A stretch of DNA of 56,534 nt from an uncultured Verrucomicrobiota bacterium (GCA_903826865.1 CAIKGD010000002.1:1-56534); one strand, 5' to 3'; shown: positions 8,392 to 17,918, numbered from the stretch's first letter. Notes: generated by a model not told the origin, from the letters alone. Made by a program: numbers and translations.

Positions 8392-9507
8392 CTATTCGGC
8401 TGGACGTTCGACATGTCCAGCCTTGCTCTGTGCGGCAATTTCCTCATGATCGGAAATGCCGTTGCCGTTGCTGTCGGCCTGCGGATGAACATACTCATAC
8501 GCGCCGATATCAATGCGAGCATGGCCGTTATTGTTGCCGTCGAGGACGCGCGGATTGCCGATCAAATCCTCGGCCGGCGGAAAGCAGTTAGTGCTGCCCG
8601 CGTCAATCATCGGAGAGTTATATGCCAGCGAAAAAACGCCTTGATCTGTGTTTTTAAAGCCCGGTTCGCCGCCGATGTTCCCCGACCCGCGAGCCTGAGG
8701 CATACTGCAACAGTAGCTCATCTCCACACTGAAAAAATTATGCCCGCTCACCTGTGTCTGATTGTGGTGCAGCGCGGTATTCTGCGCCGTCCCGTAGGCC
8801 GCGCCGCCGCCCATCTTCTCCGCGCTATTACGCGTCACCGTACAGCTGTGCAGCTCACAGTAGTGTGCACCGCCGCCGAACTGTCCGGCCCGGTTGTACT
8901 GTACCAGACAGTTATCCAGCCGCGCATGGCTCGCGCCGCCACCGGAACGCCGGGCCTTATTTCCGGTAAAAATACATCCGGACGCTTTGCCCCCGTAAAG
9001 ACCTCCGCCGTACCATAGCGCCGTATTGCTTGCCACCACACAGTTCTCCAGCAGAGCGTCCGGCTCGCTCCAGACCCCGCCGCCCGAATGCGCCGTGATC
9101 TTATTGCCCTCCGGTCCTTCCCTGCAGGTCTCTCCGCCCGTAATCGTAAAGCCGATTACCCGCACGCCGTTAGTCATGTAAATACAGCGCGTCGCAGGCC
9201 CTCCGGCAATAACTGTATTCGCCGGGCCTTCCTCGCTGCGCAGGGTCAGCGGCTTATCAATCACCAGCCGGGTCGCCGGACCTTTCTTGTCGATCTGCCG
9301 CCCGCCCATATCATAAACACCCGGAGCCACCACAATCTCATCACCCGGATTGGCCTGATCCACAAACCTCTGAAGCGTATCCGGGGAATTTTCCGGCACA
9401 TGCGTAGTCTTCGGAACCGGCGTCTGCGGCAAAACGACTTCATTCGTTTGCGAAAACGTCGCGACTGCGCCCAGCAGAAAAACCAGACAACCAATTTTCA
9501 TTTTCAT
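8392..9507 (-). CDS. Secreted parallel beta-helix protein, choice-of-anchor Q type
   Basis: The 371-residue protein begins with a signal peptide (MKMKIGCLVFLLGAVATFSQ). The body is a right-handed beta-helix of Asn/Gly-rich turns (GGGVWSEP, NTALWYGGGLYGG, RRSGGGASHA, GGGAHYCELHSC). The N-terminal half has the DEIVVAPGVYDMGGRQI and GFTITGGETC strings common to pectate-lyase-like surface proteins. Near the end are LIGNPRVLDGN and ARIDIGAYEY, the signature of choice-of-anchor Q proteins, and then DSNGNGISDHEE (345-356), a calcium-loop-like motif. I start at 9507 (AGGGG upstream); frame further upstream only shadows the divergent gene. Substrate unknown; export to the cell surface or medium is likely. 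Confidence 0.85.
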   Translation of the reverse strand: MKMKIGCLVFLLGAVATFSQTNEVVLPQTPVPKTTHVPENSPDTLQRFVDQANPGDEIVVAPGVYDMGGRQIDKKGPATRLVIDKPLTLRSEEGPANTVIAGGPATRCIYMTNGVRVIGFTITGGETCREGPEGNKITAHSGGGVWSEPDALLENCVVASNTALWYGGGLYGGKASGCIFTGNKARRSGGGASHARLDNCLVQYNRAGQFGGGAHYCELHSCTVTRNSAEKMGGGAAYGTAQNTALHHNQTQVSGHNFFSVEMSYCCSMPQARGSGNIGGEPGFKNTDQGVFSLAYNSPMIDAGSTNCFPPAEDLIGNPRVLDGNNNGHARIDIGAYEYVHPQADSNGNGISDHEEIAAQSKAGHVERPAE

Positions 9508-9588
9508 ATACACCCCTTTTCCAGATGGCTGGATTTCTACCTGATTGTTCCGGTATTTGGAACTTTTTCCCGCATTTTTCCAATTGCC

Positions 9589-9618
9589 TTGCTTTAAGAA
9601 CTTTTTAATTGATACAAT
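9589..9618 (+). promoter_or_regulatory. Candidate sigma-70 promoter of the first GH141-like gene
   Basis: TTGCTT (9589-9594) and TACAAT (9613-9618) are separated by 18 bp, 48 bp before the ATG at 9667. The stretch 9508-9666 is the divergent control region for this gene and the minus-strand beta-helix gene. It also holds TTCCG-N5-TGGAA (9548-9562), one mismatch from the dyad found elsewhere. Confidence 0.4.
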
Positions 9619-9666
9619 TTTTCCCCGAAAGCACAGGGTGCCTTTAACTTTTAAGGAGATTGAAGG

Positions 9667-11757
9667 ATGATCAAGCGGTGTATTGTATATGCGGTTGCGG
9701 GCGCTTGGGCTTGCGGGAGTTGCTTCGCAGAGAACGTGGCGCTTTATGCGGCTCCCGGCGGAAGCGATACAAACAGCGGAACGGCGGAACAGCCGCTGGC
9801 ATCTGTTCAGGCTGCACTGGACAAAGCCGCCGCTCTGGCCCCGGCCGCTGTAATCCTGAAAGATGGAACCTACCGGATTACTGAACCACTCGTTTTCAAA
9901 GAAAAACATTCCGGTGTTGCCTTGCAGGCGGAACATGAAGGAAAAGCGATAATCAGCGGCGGCCGCAAAATTACCGGCTGGCAGGAAGCGCCCGGCGGCC
10001 TGTGGAGCGCAAAAGTTCCGGATATGCCGAAGTTCAACCAGCTGTTTATCAACGGGGAACGGAAGATACGCGCCCGCACCCCGAATTCCGGATGGTACAC
10101 CGGAAAGCCCTATAACCAGTCGCAGGTCAAAAATCTGGATTATAAGGAAAATTTTGACTGTTTCCGTTTTAAGCCGGGACAGTTTGTCAAAATAAAGCCG
10201 GGCGAGCTGACCAATGTTTACGTTACTGTATTTCACGCATGGACCACCTCTCTCCACGCCTTGGAAGGTCTGGATATGACCCAAAAAGTGGCCTTTGTGG
10301 CTTCGCCTCCGTTTAAATTCCCGATCGGCAAATGGGAAGTCCGCTTTGTTATAGAAAACTACCGCGCCGCTCTGGATGCTCCGGGTGAATGGTATTTGGA
10401 TGCTGCAACCCAAACGGTCTATTACATGCCGAAAGCAGGCGAAACGATTACAGAGGCCGTTGCGCCGGGCATCAGCAAACTGCTGCTGTTTGATGGGACG
10501 AAAAGTGCGCCGGTTAAAAATGTGACAGTCGAAGGAGTCGTTTTTGAACATTGCGACTGGACTCTGCCGCGCAACCAGTCAGCGGACGGACAGCTGTGCC
10601 GTTCGATGTCCTCCGCTGCGTTTGCTGCGATATCCGGTAATTATGTGCAGGACTCTGTTTTGAAGAATTGCATCATCAGACGTATTGGTGCCGATGCCGT
10701 TTGGCTGGAAGAGGGCTGCCGGGATGTGCTGATTCAAAAAAATCATTTTCACGATATCGGAGCCTCGGCACTGAAGGCGGGCGCCTTGACCTATCCGGAT
10801 CCGGTTCCGGTCTCCGAACTGACGCAACGGATCAAAATAGACAACAACCTGATCCACGGCTGCGGCATTATTTTCCACGGCGGCTGCGGCATCGGGATTC
10901 TGAACAGCCCGAACAATACGGTCTCGCACAATGAAATCTCCGATCTGGACTACACCGGCATATCCGTCGGCTGGGGCTGGGGAAATGAGCCGTCTTCCGC
11001 CAAAAACAATCTGGTGGAGTATAACCGCATCAGTCACATCGGACGAAAAGTGATGAGTGATATGGCCGGTATTTATCTGCCCAATAAGCAGCCCGGAACC
11101 GTGGTCCGGAATAATATCATTCATGACATAAATTCCTATGAGTATGGCGGCAACGGTATATATGCGGATGCGCTCGGCTGCGATATGCTGTTTGAAAGCA
11201 ATCTGGTTTACCGGGTTTCATCCGCAGGCTTTATGCGGAACAAAGGTTGGGATAACACCGTTCAAAACAATATTTTTGCCTTCTGCAAGCTGGGTTTTTA
11301 CTGGTCGGGGCTGTCGGGTACAAACACCCCGAACGGACACATCAACTCCGTGCTGGAACGCAATATCAGCTATTGTAACGGAACCAATACGCTGTATCGC
11401 AAAAACGGCAGAGAGATTGATTTTAAAACCGTATTTCCTGTGAAGTGGGATTATAACCTGTATTGGAATGAGCCATCCAACATCATGTTCGGAGCTTACA
11501 CCTTCGAACAGTGGCAGAAAAATGCGAAACAGGACCGGCATTCCCAAGTAGCCGACCCTCTGTTTGTAAATCCTCTGGCGGACGATTTCACTCTTCAGGC
11601 CGGATCTCCCGCGTTTGAAATGGGCTTTAAGGCCATTGATTACTCACAGGTCGGACTTTATGGAGATCCGGACTGGATCGCACTGCCAAAAACCCTTGGC
11701 CATTCTTTTATCAGCGAAGTGTCGCCTAAGGAGCCCTCAGACCAGAACGGAATGTAA
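9667..11757 (+). CDS. Secreted right-handed beta-helix protein, GH141-like (copy 1)
   Basis: A 696-residue exported protein. The signal peptide MIKRCIVYAVAGAWACGSCFA is probably cut after CFA. The N-terminal block (YAAPGGSDTNSGTAEQPLASVQAAL, then ISGGRKITGW, LWSAKVP, LFINGERKIRARTPNSG) is the order seen in GH141-type glycosidases, whose known members act on plant cell-wall xylan or rhamnogalacturonan-II. The C-terminal half is a beta-helix with repeating Asn-rich turns (NNTVSHNEISDLDYTGISVGWGWG). AAGGAG at 9653-9658 supports the start. The next gene is a near-copy. Assignment to a particular family or substrate is from memory of the sequence pattern, not a search. Confidence 0.8.
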   Translation: MIKRCIVYAVAGAWACGSCFAENVALYAAPGGSDTNSGTAEQPLASVQAALDKAAALAPAAVILKDGTYRITEPLVFKEKHSGVALQAEHEGKAIISGGRKITGWQEAPGGLWSAKVPDMPKFNQLFINGERKIRARTPNSGWYTGKPYNQSQVKNLDYKENFDCFRFKPGQFVKIKPGELTNVYVTVFHAWTTSLHALEGLDMTQKVAFVASPPFKFPIGKWEVRFVIENYRAALDAPGEWYLDAATQTVYYMPKAGETITEAVAPGISKLLLFDGTKSAPVKNVTVEGVVFEHCDWTLPRNQSADGQLCRSMSSAAFAAISGNYVQDSVLKNCIIRRIGADAVWLEEGCRDVLIQKNHFHDIGASALKAGALTYPDPVPVSELTQRIKIDNNLIHGCGIIFHGGCGIGILNSPNNTVSHNEISDLDYTGISVGWGWGNEPSSAKNNLVEYNRISHIGRKVMSDMAGIYLPNKQPGTVVRNNIIHDINSYEYGGNGIYADALGCDMLFESNLVYRVSSAGFMRNKGWDNTVQNNIFAFCKLGFYWSGLSGTNTPNGHINSVLERNISYCNGTNTLYRKNGREIDFKTVFPVKWDYNLYWNEPSNIMFGAYTFEQWQKNAKQDRHSQVADPLFVNPLADDFTLQAGSPAFEMGFKAIDYSQVGLYGDPDWIALPKTLGHSFISEVSPKEPSDQNGM

Positions 11758-11838
11758 TGCGGCGGAAAAGGTGCGCTGTTAATTGCTCCCGTGCAGCCTG
11801 AAGAAGTCGGAATGCTTTTCATTAAAAGGAAATACACG

Positions 11839-13932
11839 ATGATTAAACGGTGCCTTGGATATGCGGCGGCGGCCGTTCTGGCCTGCGGGAGCTGCTTCGC
11901 AGAAGACGTAAAACTTTATGTGGCTCCCGGCGGAAGCGATATGAACAGCGGAACGGCGGAACAGCCGCTGGCATCTGTTCAGGCCGCACTGGACAAGGCC
12001 GCCGCTCTGGCCCCGGCTGCTGTAATCCTGAAAGACGGAACCTACCGGATTACTGAACCGCTCTTTTTCAAAGAAAAACACTCCGGCGTCGCTTTGAAGG
12101 CGGAACATGAAGGAAAGGCCGTAATCAGCGGCGGACGGAAAATTACCGGCTGGCAGGAAGGGTCCGGCGGCCTGTGGAGCGCAAAAGTTCCGGATCTGCC
12201 GGGATTTAACCAACTGTTTATCAACGGGGAACGGAAGATACGCGCCCGCACCCCGAATTCCGGATGGTACACCGGTCTCATATACAATCCATCGCAACGT
12301 AAAAACCTGGAATATAAGGAAAATTTTGACCGCTTCCGTTTTAAGCCGGGACAGTTTGCCGAAATAAAACCGGCCGAGCTGACCAACGTTTACGTTACGG
12401 TATTTCACGCATGGACCACCTCCCTCCATGCATTGGAAGCGCTGGATATGCCCCAAAAAGTGGCCGTTATGGCTTCGCTTCCATATAAATTCTCTATCGG
12501 CGGAAAATGGGAAATCCGCTTTATTACAGAAAACTACCGCGCCGCTCTGGATGCTCCGGGTGAATGGTATTTGGATGCTGCAACCCAAACGGTCTATTAC
12601 ATGCCGAAAGCAGGCGAAACGATTACAGAGGCCGTTGCGCCGGCCGTCAGCAAGCTGCTGCTGCTTGATGGGACGAAAAGTGAGCCGGTTAAAAATGTAA
12701 CGGTCGAAGGAATCGTTTTTGAACATTGCGACTGGACACTGCCGCGCAACCAGTCAGCGGACGGACAGCTGTGCCGTTCGATGTCCTCCGCCGCGTTTGC
12801 GGCGGTATCCGGCAATTATGTGCAGGACTCCGTTTTGAAGAATTGCATCATCAGACGCATTGGCGCCGATGCCGTTTGGCTGGAAGCGGGCTGCCGGAAT
12901 GTGCTGATTAAAAAAAATCATTTATATGATGTCGGAGCCTCGGCTCTGAAGGCGGGAACGATCACCTATCCGGTTCCGGTTCCGGCATCCGACCTGACGG
13001 AGCGGATTAAAATAGACAACAACCTGATTCACGACTGCGGCATTGTTTTTCACGGCGGCTGCGGCATCGGGATTTTGGACAGCCCGAACAACACGGTCTC
13101 GCACAACGAAATCTCCGATCTAGATTACACCGGCATATCCGTCGGCTGGGGCTGGGGCACCGATCCGTCTTCCGCCAAAAACAATCTGGTGGAGTATAAC
13201 CGCATCAGTCACATCGGACGAAAAGTGATGAGTGATATGGCCGGTATTTATCTGCCCAATAAGCAGCCCGGAACCGTGGTCCGGAATAATATCATTCACG
13301 ACGTGAATTCCTATGAGTATGGCGGTAACGGTATATATGCGGATGCGATCGGCTGCGATATGCTGTTTGAAAGCAATCTGGTTTACCGGGTTTCATCCGC
13401 AGGCTTTATGCGGAACAAAGGCTGGGATAACACCGTTCAGAACAATATTTTTGCTTTTTGCAGGCAGGGCTTTTACTGGTCGGGGCTGTCGGGAACAAAC
13501 ACCCCGAGCGGGCACATCAACTCCGTGCTGGAACGCAATATCAGCTATTGCAACGGAACCAATACGCTGTATCGCAAAAACGGCAGAGAGGTTGATTTTA
13601 AAACCGTATTCCCTGTGAAGTGGAATTCCAATCTGTATTGGAATGAACCCACCAACATCATGTTCGGAGCTTACACCTTCGAACAGTGGCAGAAAAATTC
13701 AAAACAGGACCGGCATTCGCAGGTAGCTGACCCTCTGTTTGTAAATCCCCTCGCAAACGATTTTACTCTTCAGGCAGGGTCTCCCGCATTTGAAATGGGC
13801 TTTAAGGCCATTGATTACTCACAGGTCGGACTTTATGGAGATCCGGACTGGATCGCACTGCCGAAAACCCTTGACCATTCTTTTATCAGCGAAGTGTCGT
13901 CTAAGGAGCCGTCAGACCAGAATGGAATGTAA
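11839..13932 (+). CDS. Secreted right-handed beta-helix protein, GH141-like (copy 2)
   Basis: A 697-residue tandem duplicate of the gene at 9667, about nine residues in ten identical by eye and collinear throughout. The signal peptide (MIKRCLGYAAAAVLACGSCFA) differs more than the rest. One stretch is identical for 134 bp (10990-11123 against 13165-13298), so the duplication or a later gene conversion is recent. Differences cluster in the N-terminal half (for example YTGLIYNPSQRKNLEY against YTGKPYNQSQVKNLDY), which may alter substrate contacts. The start at 11839 has AAGGA just upstream; the longer frame from 11791 lacks a ribosome site and a signal peptide. The 81-bp spacer shows no terminator, so read-through from copy 1 is likely. 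Confidence 0.8.
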   Translation: MIKRCLGYAAAAVLACGSCFAEDVKLYVAPGGSDMNSGTAEQPLASVQAALDKAAALAPAAVILKDGTYRITEPLFFKEKHSGVALKAEHEGKAVISGGRKITGWQEGSGGLWSAKVPDLPGFNQLFINGERKIRARTPNSGWYTGLIYNPSQRKNLEYKENFDRFRFKPGQFAEIKPAELTNVYVTVFHAWTTSLHALEALDMPQKVAVMASLPYKFSIGGKWEIRFITENYRAALDAPGEWYLDAATQTVYYMPKAGETITEAVAPAVSKLLLLDGTKSEPVKNVTVEGIVFEHCDWTLPRNQSADGQLCRSMSSAAFAAVSGNYVQDSVLKNCIIRRIGADAVWLEAGCRNVLIKKNHLYDVGASALKAGTITYPVPVPASDLTERIKIDNNLIHDCGIVFHGGCGIGILDSPNNTVSHNEISDLDYTGISVGWGWGTDPSSAKNNLVEYNRISHIGRKVMSDMAGIYLPNKQPGTVVRNNIIHDVNSYEYGGNGIYADAIGCDMLFESNLVYRVSSAGFMRNKGWDNTVQNNIFAFCRQGFYWSGLSGTNTPSGHINSVLERNISYCNGTNTLYRKNGREVDFKTVFPVKWNSNLYWNEPTNIMFGAYTFEQWQKNSKQDRHSQVADPLFVNPLANDFTLQAGSPAFEMGFKAIDYSQVGLYGDPDWIALPKTLDHSFISEVSSKEPSDQNGM

Positions 13933-13940
13933 CGCTGCAG

Positions 13941-14025
13941 AAAAAGGGCGTTCTTCGTGACCGGTTCAGGAACAATACTCAGGATGGGATTACTGCGTTT
14001 CTTATGTCTTGGTAATGCCCTTTTT
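13941..14025. terminator. Candidate bidirectional terminator between convergent genes
   Basis: AAAAAGGGC (13941-13949) and GCCCTTTTT (14017-14025) form 9-bp arms between the convergent ends of the GH141-like gene and nadB. The long loop (67 nt) makes this weaker than a usual intrinsic terminator. Confidence 0.3.
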
Positions 14026-15640
14026 ATTCCGCATCCAGCGGGCCGCCGGGCCGATCCTGAATCACGGTATGCCGCGCATGCGCGGCGGTTTCGGGCCAGT
14101 CTTCATTATAATGCAGTCCGCGGCTCTCTTTGCGGCGTTGTGCCGAACGAACAATCAGTTCCGCGACGGCGGCCAGATTGCGCAGTTCGATCAGGTCGGC
14201 GGTAACGAGATATTCCTTATAATAACTGCGGATTTCCTCACGGATCGTGCGGATGCGCCGCCGCGCCCGTGTCAGCCGGCGGTCGGAGCGGACAATACCG
14301 ACGTAGTCCCACATCACCGAACGCACTTCGTTCCAGTCGTGCTCGACCACGATCTCTTCATTACTGGAAACCGCGTCGCCGCATTCCCAGCGCGGAATCG
14401 TAATGTCCGCGACCGGATTCTCTTTCCGCCGCTTCACCGCTTCATCAGCACAGCGGTGACCGCAAACCAGCGCTTCGAGCAGCGAATTGCTGGCGAGGCG
14501 GTTGGCGCCGTGCAGTCCGGTGCTGGCGACTTCGCCGACGGCATAAAGCCCCGGCATAGCCGTGCATCCGTTGACGTCGGCGACTACGCCGCCGCAGGAA
14601 TAGTGCGCGGCGGGAACAACCGGCACCGGTGCGCGCGCCATGTCAAAACCGTATTTCAAACAGGCTTTGTAGAGCGTCGGGAAGCGTTGCTGGAGGAATT
14701 CCGCGTCGCGGTGCGAAATGTCGAGATAGACGAACGGGTCGCCGTACTTCTTCATCACCGAGTCGATGGCGCGCGCTGTAATATCGCGCGGCGCCAGCGG
14801 ACCGCGGTCGTCAAAGTCATAGACAAATTCGTGTCCGCGCCGGTCGATCAGCTTGGCCCCTTCGCCGCGCACCGCCTCGGAAATCAGGAACGTTTTCGCG
14901 TCGGGATGATACAGACAGGTCGGATGAAACTGAATCATCTCCATATCGCGGATCGGCAGACCGGCGCGCCACGCCATCGCCACGCCGTCGCCGGTGGCGA
15001 CGTCCGGGTTGCTGGTATAAAGGTAAACTTTACCCAGCCCGCCGGTGGCGAGAATCGTGACCGGCGAACGCACGGCGAGGATTTCGCCGGAGTTTTTGTC
15101 GAGAAAGTAGCAGCCGACGCAGCGGTTTTCGCCGCCCAGCCCGATCCAGCCGGTCGGAATCACATCAATGGCAAGCAGGTTTTCGGCGACGGTAATGTTC
15201 GGGTCGGCCTTGGCGCGGGCGAGCAGTCCTTCGCTCAATGCCTGACCGGTAATGTCGCCGGCATGGAGCACTCGGCGGCGGGAATGCCCGCCCTCCTGTC
15301 CAAGGTCGTAGTCGTTTGGATGTTCCGTGCTGCGCTCAAAATGAACGCCCAGTGTTTCGAGTTCCGCGATGCGCTCCGGTCCGCCTTCGACAATCGCGCG
15401 CACGGCGGATTCTTCGCTGAGACCGCCGCCGGTTTGCAGCGTATCAGTAATATGCTCCGCCATGGAGTCCGCCGGATCGACCACGCAGGCGATGCCGCCC
15501 TGCGCATAGCGCGTGTTGCATTCCGAAGCCTCGCGCTTGGAAGCCACCAGCACCTTGCCGTGCGCGCTCAGCCGCAGCGCGGCGGTCAAACCCGCCACCC
15601 CGCTGCCGATTACCAGAAAATCCGTGTCCCTTGTCTGCAT
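14024..15640 (-). CDS. nadB: L-aspartate oxidase
   Basis: NadB oxidises L-aspartate to iminoaspartate, the first step of de novo NAD synthesis; in anaerobes fumarate can serve as the electron acceptor. The 538 residues match the family. The FAD dinucleotide fold starts at once (FLVIGSGVAGLTAALRLS). NTRYAQGGIACV, QFHPTCLYHPD, SEAVRGEGAKL, the active-site region PVVPAAHYSCGGV and TGLHGANRLASNSLLEALVCG are characteristic of NadB and set it apart from succinate dehydrogenase flavoproteins. I start at 15640; upstream codons to 15727 have no homology. nadA and nadC are not next to it, so it looks monocistronic. Confidence 0.95.
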   Translation of the reverse strand: MQTRDTDFLVIGSGVAGLTAALRLSAHGKVLVASKREASECNTRYAQGGIACVVDPADSMAEHITDTLQTGGGLSEESAVRAIVEGGPERIAELETLGVHFERSTEHPNDYDLGQEGGHSRRRVLHAGDITGQALSEGLLARAKADPNITVAENLLAIDVIPTGWIGLGGENRCVGCYFLDKNSGEILAVRSPVTILATGGLGKVYLYTSNPDVATGDGVAMAWRAGLPIRDMEMIQFHPTCLYHPDAKTFLISEAVRGEGAKLIDRRGHEFVYDFDDRGPLAPRDITARAIDSVMKKYGDPFVYLDISHRDAEFLQQRFPTLYKACLKYGFDMARAPVPVVPAAHYSCGGVVADVNGCTAMPGLYAVGEVASTGLHGANRLASNSLLEALVCGHRCADEAVKRRKENPVADITIPRWECGDAVSSNEEIVVEHDWNEVRSVMWDYVGIVRSDRRLTRARRRIRTIREEIRSYYKEYLVTADLIELRNLAAVAELIVRSAQRRKESRGLHYNEDWPETAAHARHTVIQDRPGGPLDAE

Positions 15641-15772
15641 AAAATTTCCAACGGTTTTAGAAACCGGCGACACGTTAGCACACTTTAACGCCGCCGTGGA
15701 AACGGAAACTCTGAACGGTTCGGGCAAGGTTTGCCTTTATCTTTAAACCGGCGCATGGTAAAAACCGTTCCT

Positions 15773-16843
15773 ATGAAAAAGGCGCTTGTTCTTCTTTTCG
15801 CACTGGCGGCCGGCTCGGTCTACGCAGCGATGCCGGTTGAAAAATCCATCACTCACGCCAGCACCCCGCTTCAGCTGGGGGTTGATGAATATCACTATCT
15901 CTATCCCAAGGAGTACGGCGTCCACGGCCTGCGCCTGAACTGCTTTTTTGTGGATAACCGCTACATGCACGGCATTGATCTCGGCTTCTGGAACGTTTCA
16001 GAAGACGCCAGCGGCATCCAGATGGCCGTCTATCGCAACGAAACGCACAACTTCGGCGGAATTCAACTGGCGCTGTGGAACGCCGAAACCAAACGGGTCG
16101 GCGGAATTCAGCTCGCAACGGTTTCAACCGATGCGGAAGACCTTTACGGCGTTCAGCTGACCGGTCTGCTCGGCAAAGCCCGCGCAGTAAACGGTATTCA
16201 GATCGGCGGACTTTCCGCCGTTTCGGAGTCGGAGACGGGTAAAGCCAAAACCCGCTGGTTGCAGATGGGTCTTTATGAAGCCCGCGCGGAAGATCTCGGC
16301 GGGATTCAGTTCGGCGGGGTTTTCACCGAAGCCGGCTGGAATGCCAATGGCATACAGGCCGGACTGCTTTTCACCGAATCGCGCTATACCCGCGGCATTC
16401 AGCTCGGCGGTCTGACGGCCAGATCCAAGGAAACCACCGGCATCCAGATCGGCGGACTGACAGCCGAGTCAGAAATCGCCGCCGCCGGTATTTTTCAGGC
16501 TGGCCTTCTGCTCGCTGAAGCGGGCGATATGAAGAACGGCCTGCAACTCGCCGGGGTCGTTGCCAAGGTGGTCGGCGAATCGCACGGTGTGCAGATCGGC
16601 TTTATCAGCACGACGGCCGGATCGCTCAACGGACTGGAGGTTGCGGGCGGCTGGAACTCTGTCTTCGAAGATGTCAGCGGCGCGCAGATCGGCCTGATCT
16701 ATAACCATGCCCGCTATGTGCGCGGACTGCAAATCGGCCTGTTCAACCACTGCGAGCGGCTGGACGGTGTGCAGATCGGCCTGTTTAATACCGTAAAGGA
16801 AAGCCGTTTCAGCACCTGCCCCTTGCTGCGGGTTGATTTTTAG
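15773..16843 (+). CDS. Secreted surface-repeat protein with GIQIGG-type repeats
   Basis: After a signal peptide (MKKALVLLFALAAGSVYA) the 356-residue protein has a short lead and then about 14 imperfect repeats of roughly 18-22 residues built on G-[IVL]-Q-[IFL]-G-[GL], for example GIQIGGLTAESE, GIQLGGLTARSK, GVQIGLFNTVKES. This pattern resembles the LA_2272-type surface repeat proteins described from Leptospira. Alternating hydrophobic positions suggest a beta-strand per repeat, hence a solenoid or barrel in the outer membrane. The start at 15773 gives a clean signal peptide; 15755 is an in-frame alternative. Function unknown. It is divergent from nadB and followed by fabI on the same strand. 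Confidence 0.75.
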   Translation: MKKALVLLFALAAGSVYAAMPVEKSITHASTPLQLGVDEYHYLYPKEYGVHGLRLNCFFVDNRYMHGIDLGFWNVSEDASGIQMAVYRNETHNFGGIQLALWNAETKRVGGIQLATVSTDAEDLYGVQLTGLLGKARAVNGIQIGGLSAVSESETGKAKTRWLQMGLYEARAEDLGGIQFGGVFTEAGWNANGIQAGLLFTESRYTRGIQLGGLTARSKETTGIQIGGLTAESEIAAAGIFQAGLLLAEAGDMKNGLQLAGVVAKVVGESHGVQIGFISTTAGSLNGLEVAGGWNSVFEDVSGAQIGLIYNHARYVRGLQIGLFNHCERLDGVQIGLFNTVKESRFSTCPLLRVDF

Positions 16844-16927
16844 TCAACTTAAGGCTTTTTTTGCGGGAAAAATCCGGCATTGTCCCGCGCTTTCGTGCGC
16901 ATAAACCCTTTTTAGAAAGGATACGGG

Positions 16928-17818
16928 ATGATTAAAAAAGGCGGAACTTATGTGGTGATGGGCCTGCTCAACACCGATTCCATCGCCTACGCCACCGGCA
17001 AAATGATCGAAGATCTGGGCGGCAAGGTGATTTACACGGCGCAGAATGAGCGTCTGAAAAAAATATTTTTCGACCGCGGCTGTCCGTATCTCTCGCAGGA
17101 AGATAAGGACACACTGGACATCCGCTACTGCGATGTCACCGTCGAAGATGAAGTCCGCGAACTCTTCAAGGGTATCGGCGACGTGAACGGCGTGGTGCAT
17201 TCCATTGCTTTTGCCAACCCGAAAACCTGCCTAGGCAACCACATTTACACCGACGCTTTTGAGGACATCAAACAGGGTTTCCAGATCAGCTGCGCTTCGC
17301 TGGCAACGGTCTCGCAGTTCGCACAGGAGCATATGCCTAAAGGCGGCGCCATCGTAACGCTTTCGTTCGCCTCGCAGATTGCCTTCCCCTACTACAACTG
17401 GATGGGCGTCAACAAAGCGGCGCTCGAAGCGCTGGTGCGCGCACTGGCCCGTGAATACGGCCGCGAACACGTCCGCGTCAACGCCGTCTCTGCCGGACCG
17501 CTCACCACCAAAGCCGCCAAATCAATCCCGCACTTCGCGCATCTGGCGCGCACCTGGAAAAAAATCAGTCCGCTTCCGTGGGATACGATCAAGGACAAAC
17601 AGGAAGTCGCCAACGCGGTGCTCTTCCTGCTGGGTGAATACTCCAAAAAGATCACCGGCCAGACCATCTACGTGGACGGCGGTGCCTCGGCCATCGGCGG
17701 CGAACTGCTTTCGCACGAAAGACCGAGCAAAACCATGACAGCCAAACGGAAAGCCGCCGCCAAAGAACGGCTCGAGAGAATGAGAATTCTGCAAAAGCAG
17801 CATCAGCAGGGGAAATGA
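16928..17818 (+). CDS. fabI: Enoyl-[acyl-carrier-protein] reductase (NADH), FabI type
   Basis: FabI reduces the trans-2-enoyl-ACP double bond, the last step of each fatty-acid elongation cycle. The 296 residues contain a variant short-chain dehydrogenase fold: the nucleotide loop VVMGLLNTDSIAYATG, VVHSIAFANPK, and the catalytic Tyr-X6-Lys in YYNWMGVNKAALEALVRALA. VRVNAVSAGPLTTKAA and GQTIYVDGGASAIG complete the pattern. It is about 30 residues longer than E. coli FabI because of a basic, helical tail (TAKRKAAAKERLERMRILQKQ). AGAAAGGA precedes the ATG. The tRNA-Glu on the other strand ends 7 bp downstream. Confidence 0.93.
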   Translation: MIKKGGTYVVMGLLNTDSIAYATGKMIEDLGGKVIYTAQNERLKKIFFDRGCPYLSQEDKDTLDIRYCDVTVEDEVRELFKGIGDVNGVVHSIAFANPKTCLGNHIYTDAFEDIKQGFQISCASLATVSQFAQEHMPKGGAIVTLSFASQIAFPYYNWMGVNKAALEALVRALAREYGREHVRVNAVSAGPLTTKAAKSIPHFAHLARTWKKISPLPWDTIKDKQEVANAVLFLLGEYSKKITGQTIYVDGGASAIGGELLSHERPSKTMTAKRKAAAKERLERMRILQKQHQQGK

Positions 17819-17824
17819 AACGAA

Positions 17825-17899
17825 TGGCGACCCCTACGGGAATCGAACCCGTGTTGCTAGGATGAAAACCTAGAGTCCTAACCGCTGAACGAAGGGGTC
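17825..17899 (-). tRNA. tRNA-Glu (UUC)
   Basis: The minus strand folds as a full cloverleaf: acceptor AGGGGTC-paired arms (17893-17899 with 17829-17835), anticodon stem CTAGG/CCTAG with loop TTTTCAT giving UUC, and T arm with GGTTCGATTCC. The discriminator is G and CCA is encoded (17825-17827). The acceptor stem begins GACCCCT. Confidence 0.95.
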
Positions 17900-17918
17900 G
17901 GCGGAAAAGTGAGGGCGT

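Noticed and set aside
9508-10551. N-terminal extension of the beta-helix gene to 719 codons, and the matching extension on the second copy (11779-12726, minus)
   Set aside because: The extra codons lie opposite the GH141-like genes; a signal peptide and ribosome site at 9507 mark the real start.
14009-15688. 559-codon plus-strand ORF opposite nadB
   Set aside because: No signature of any family, whereas the minus-strand frame shows all NadB motifs.
16862-16890. GCGGGA/TCCCGC hairpin before fabI as a terminator
   Set aside because: The stem is short and no T tract follows it.
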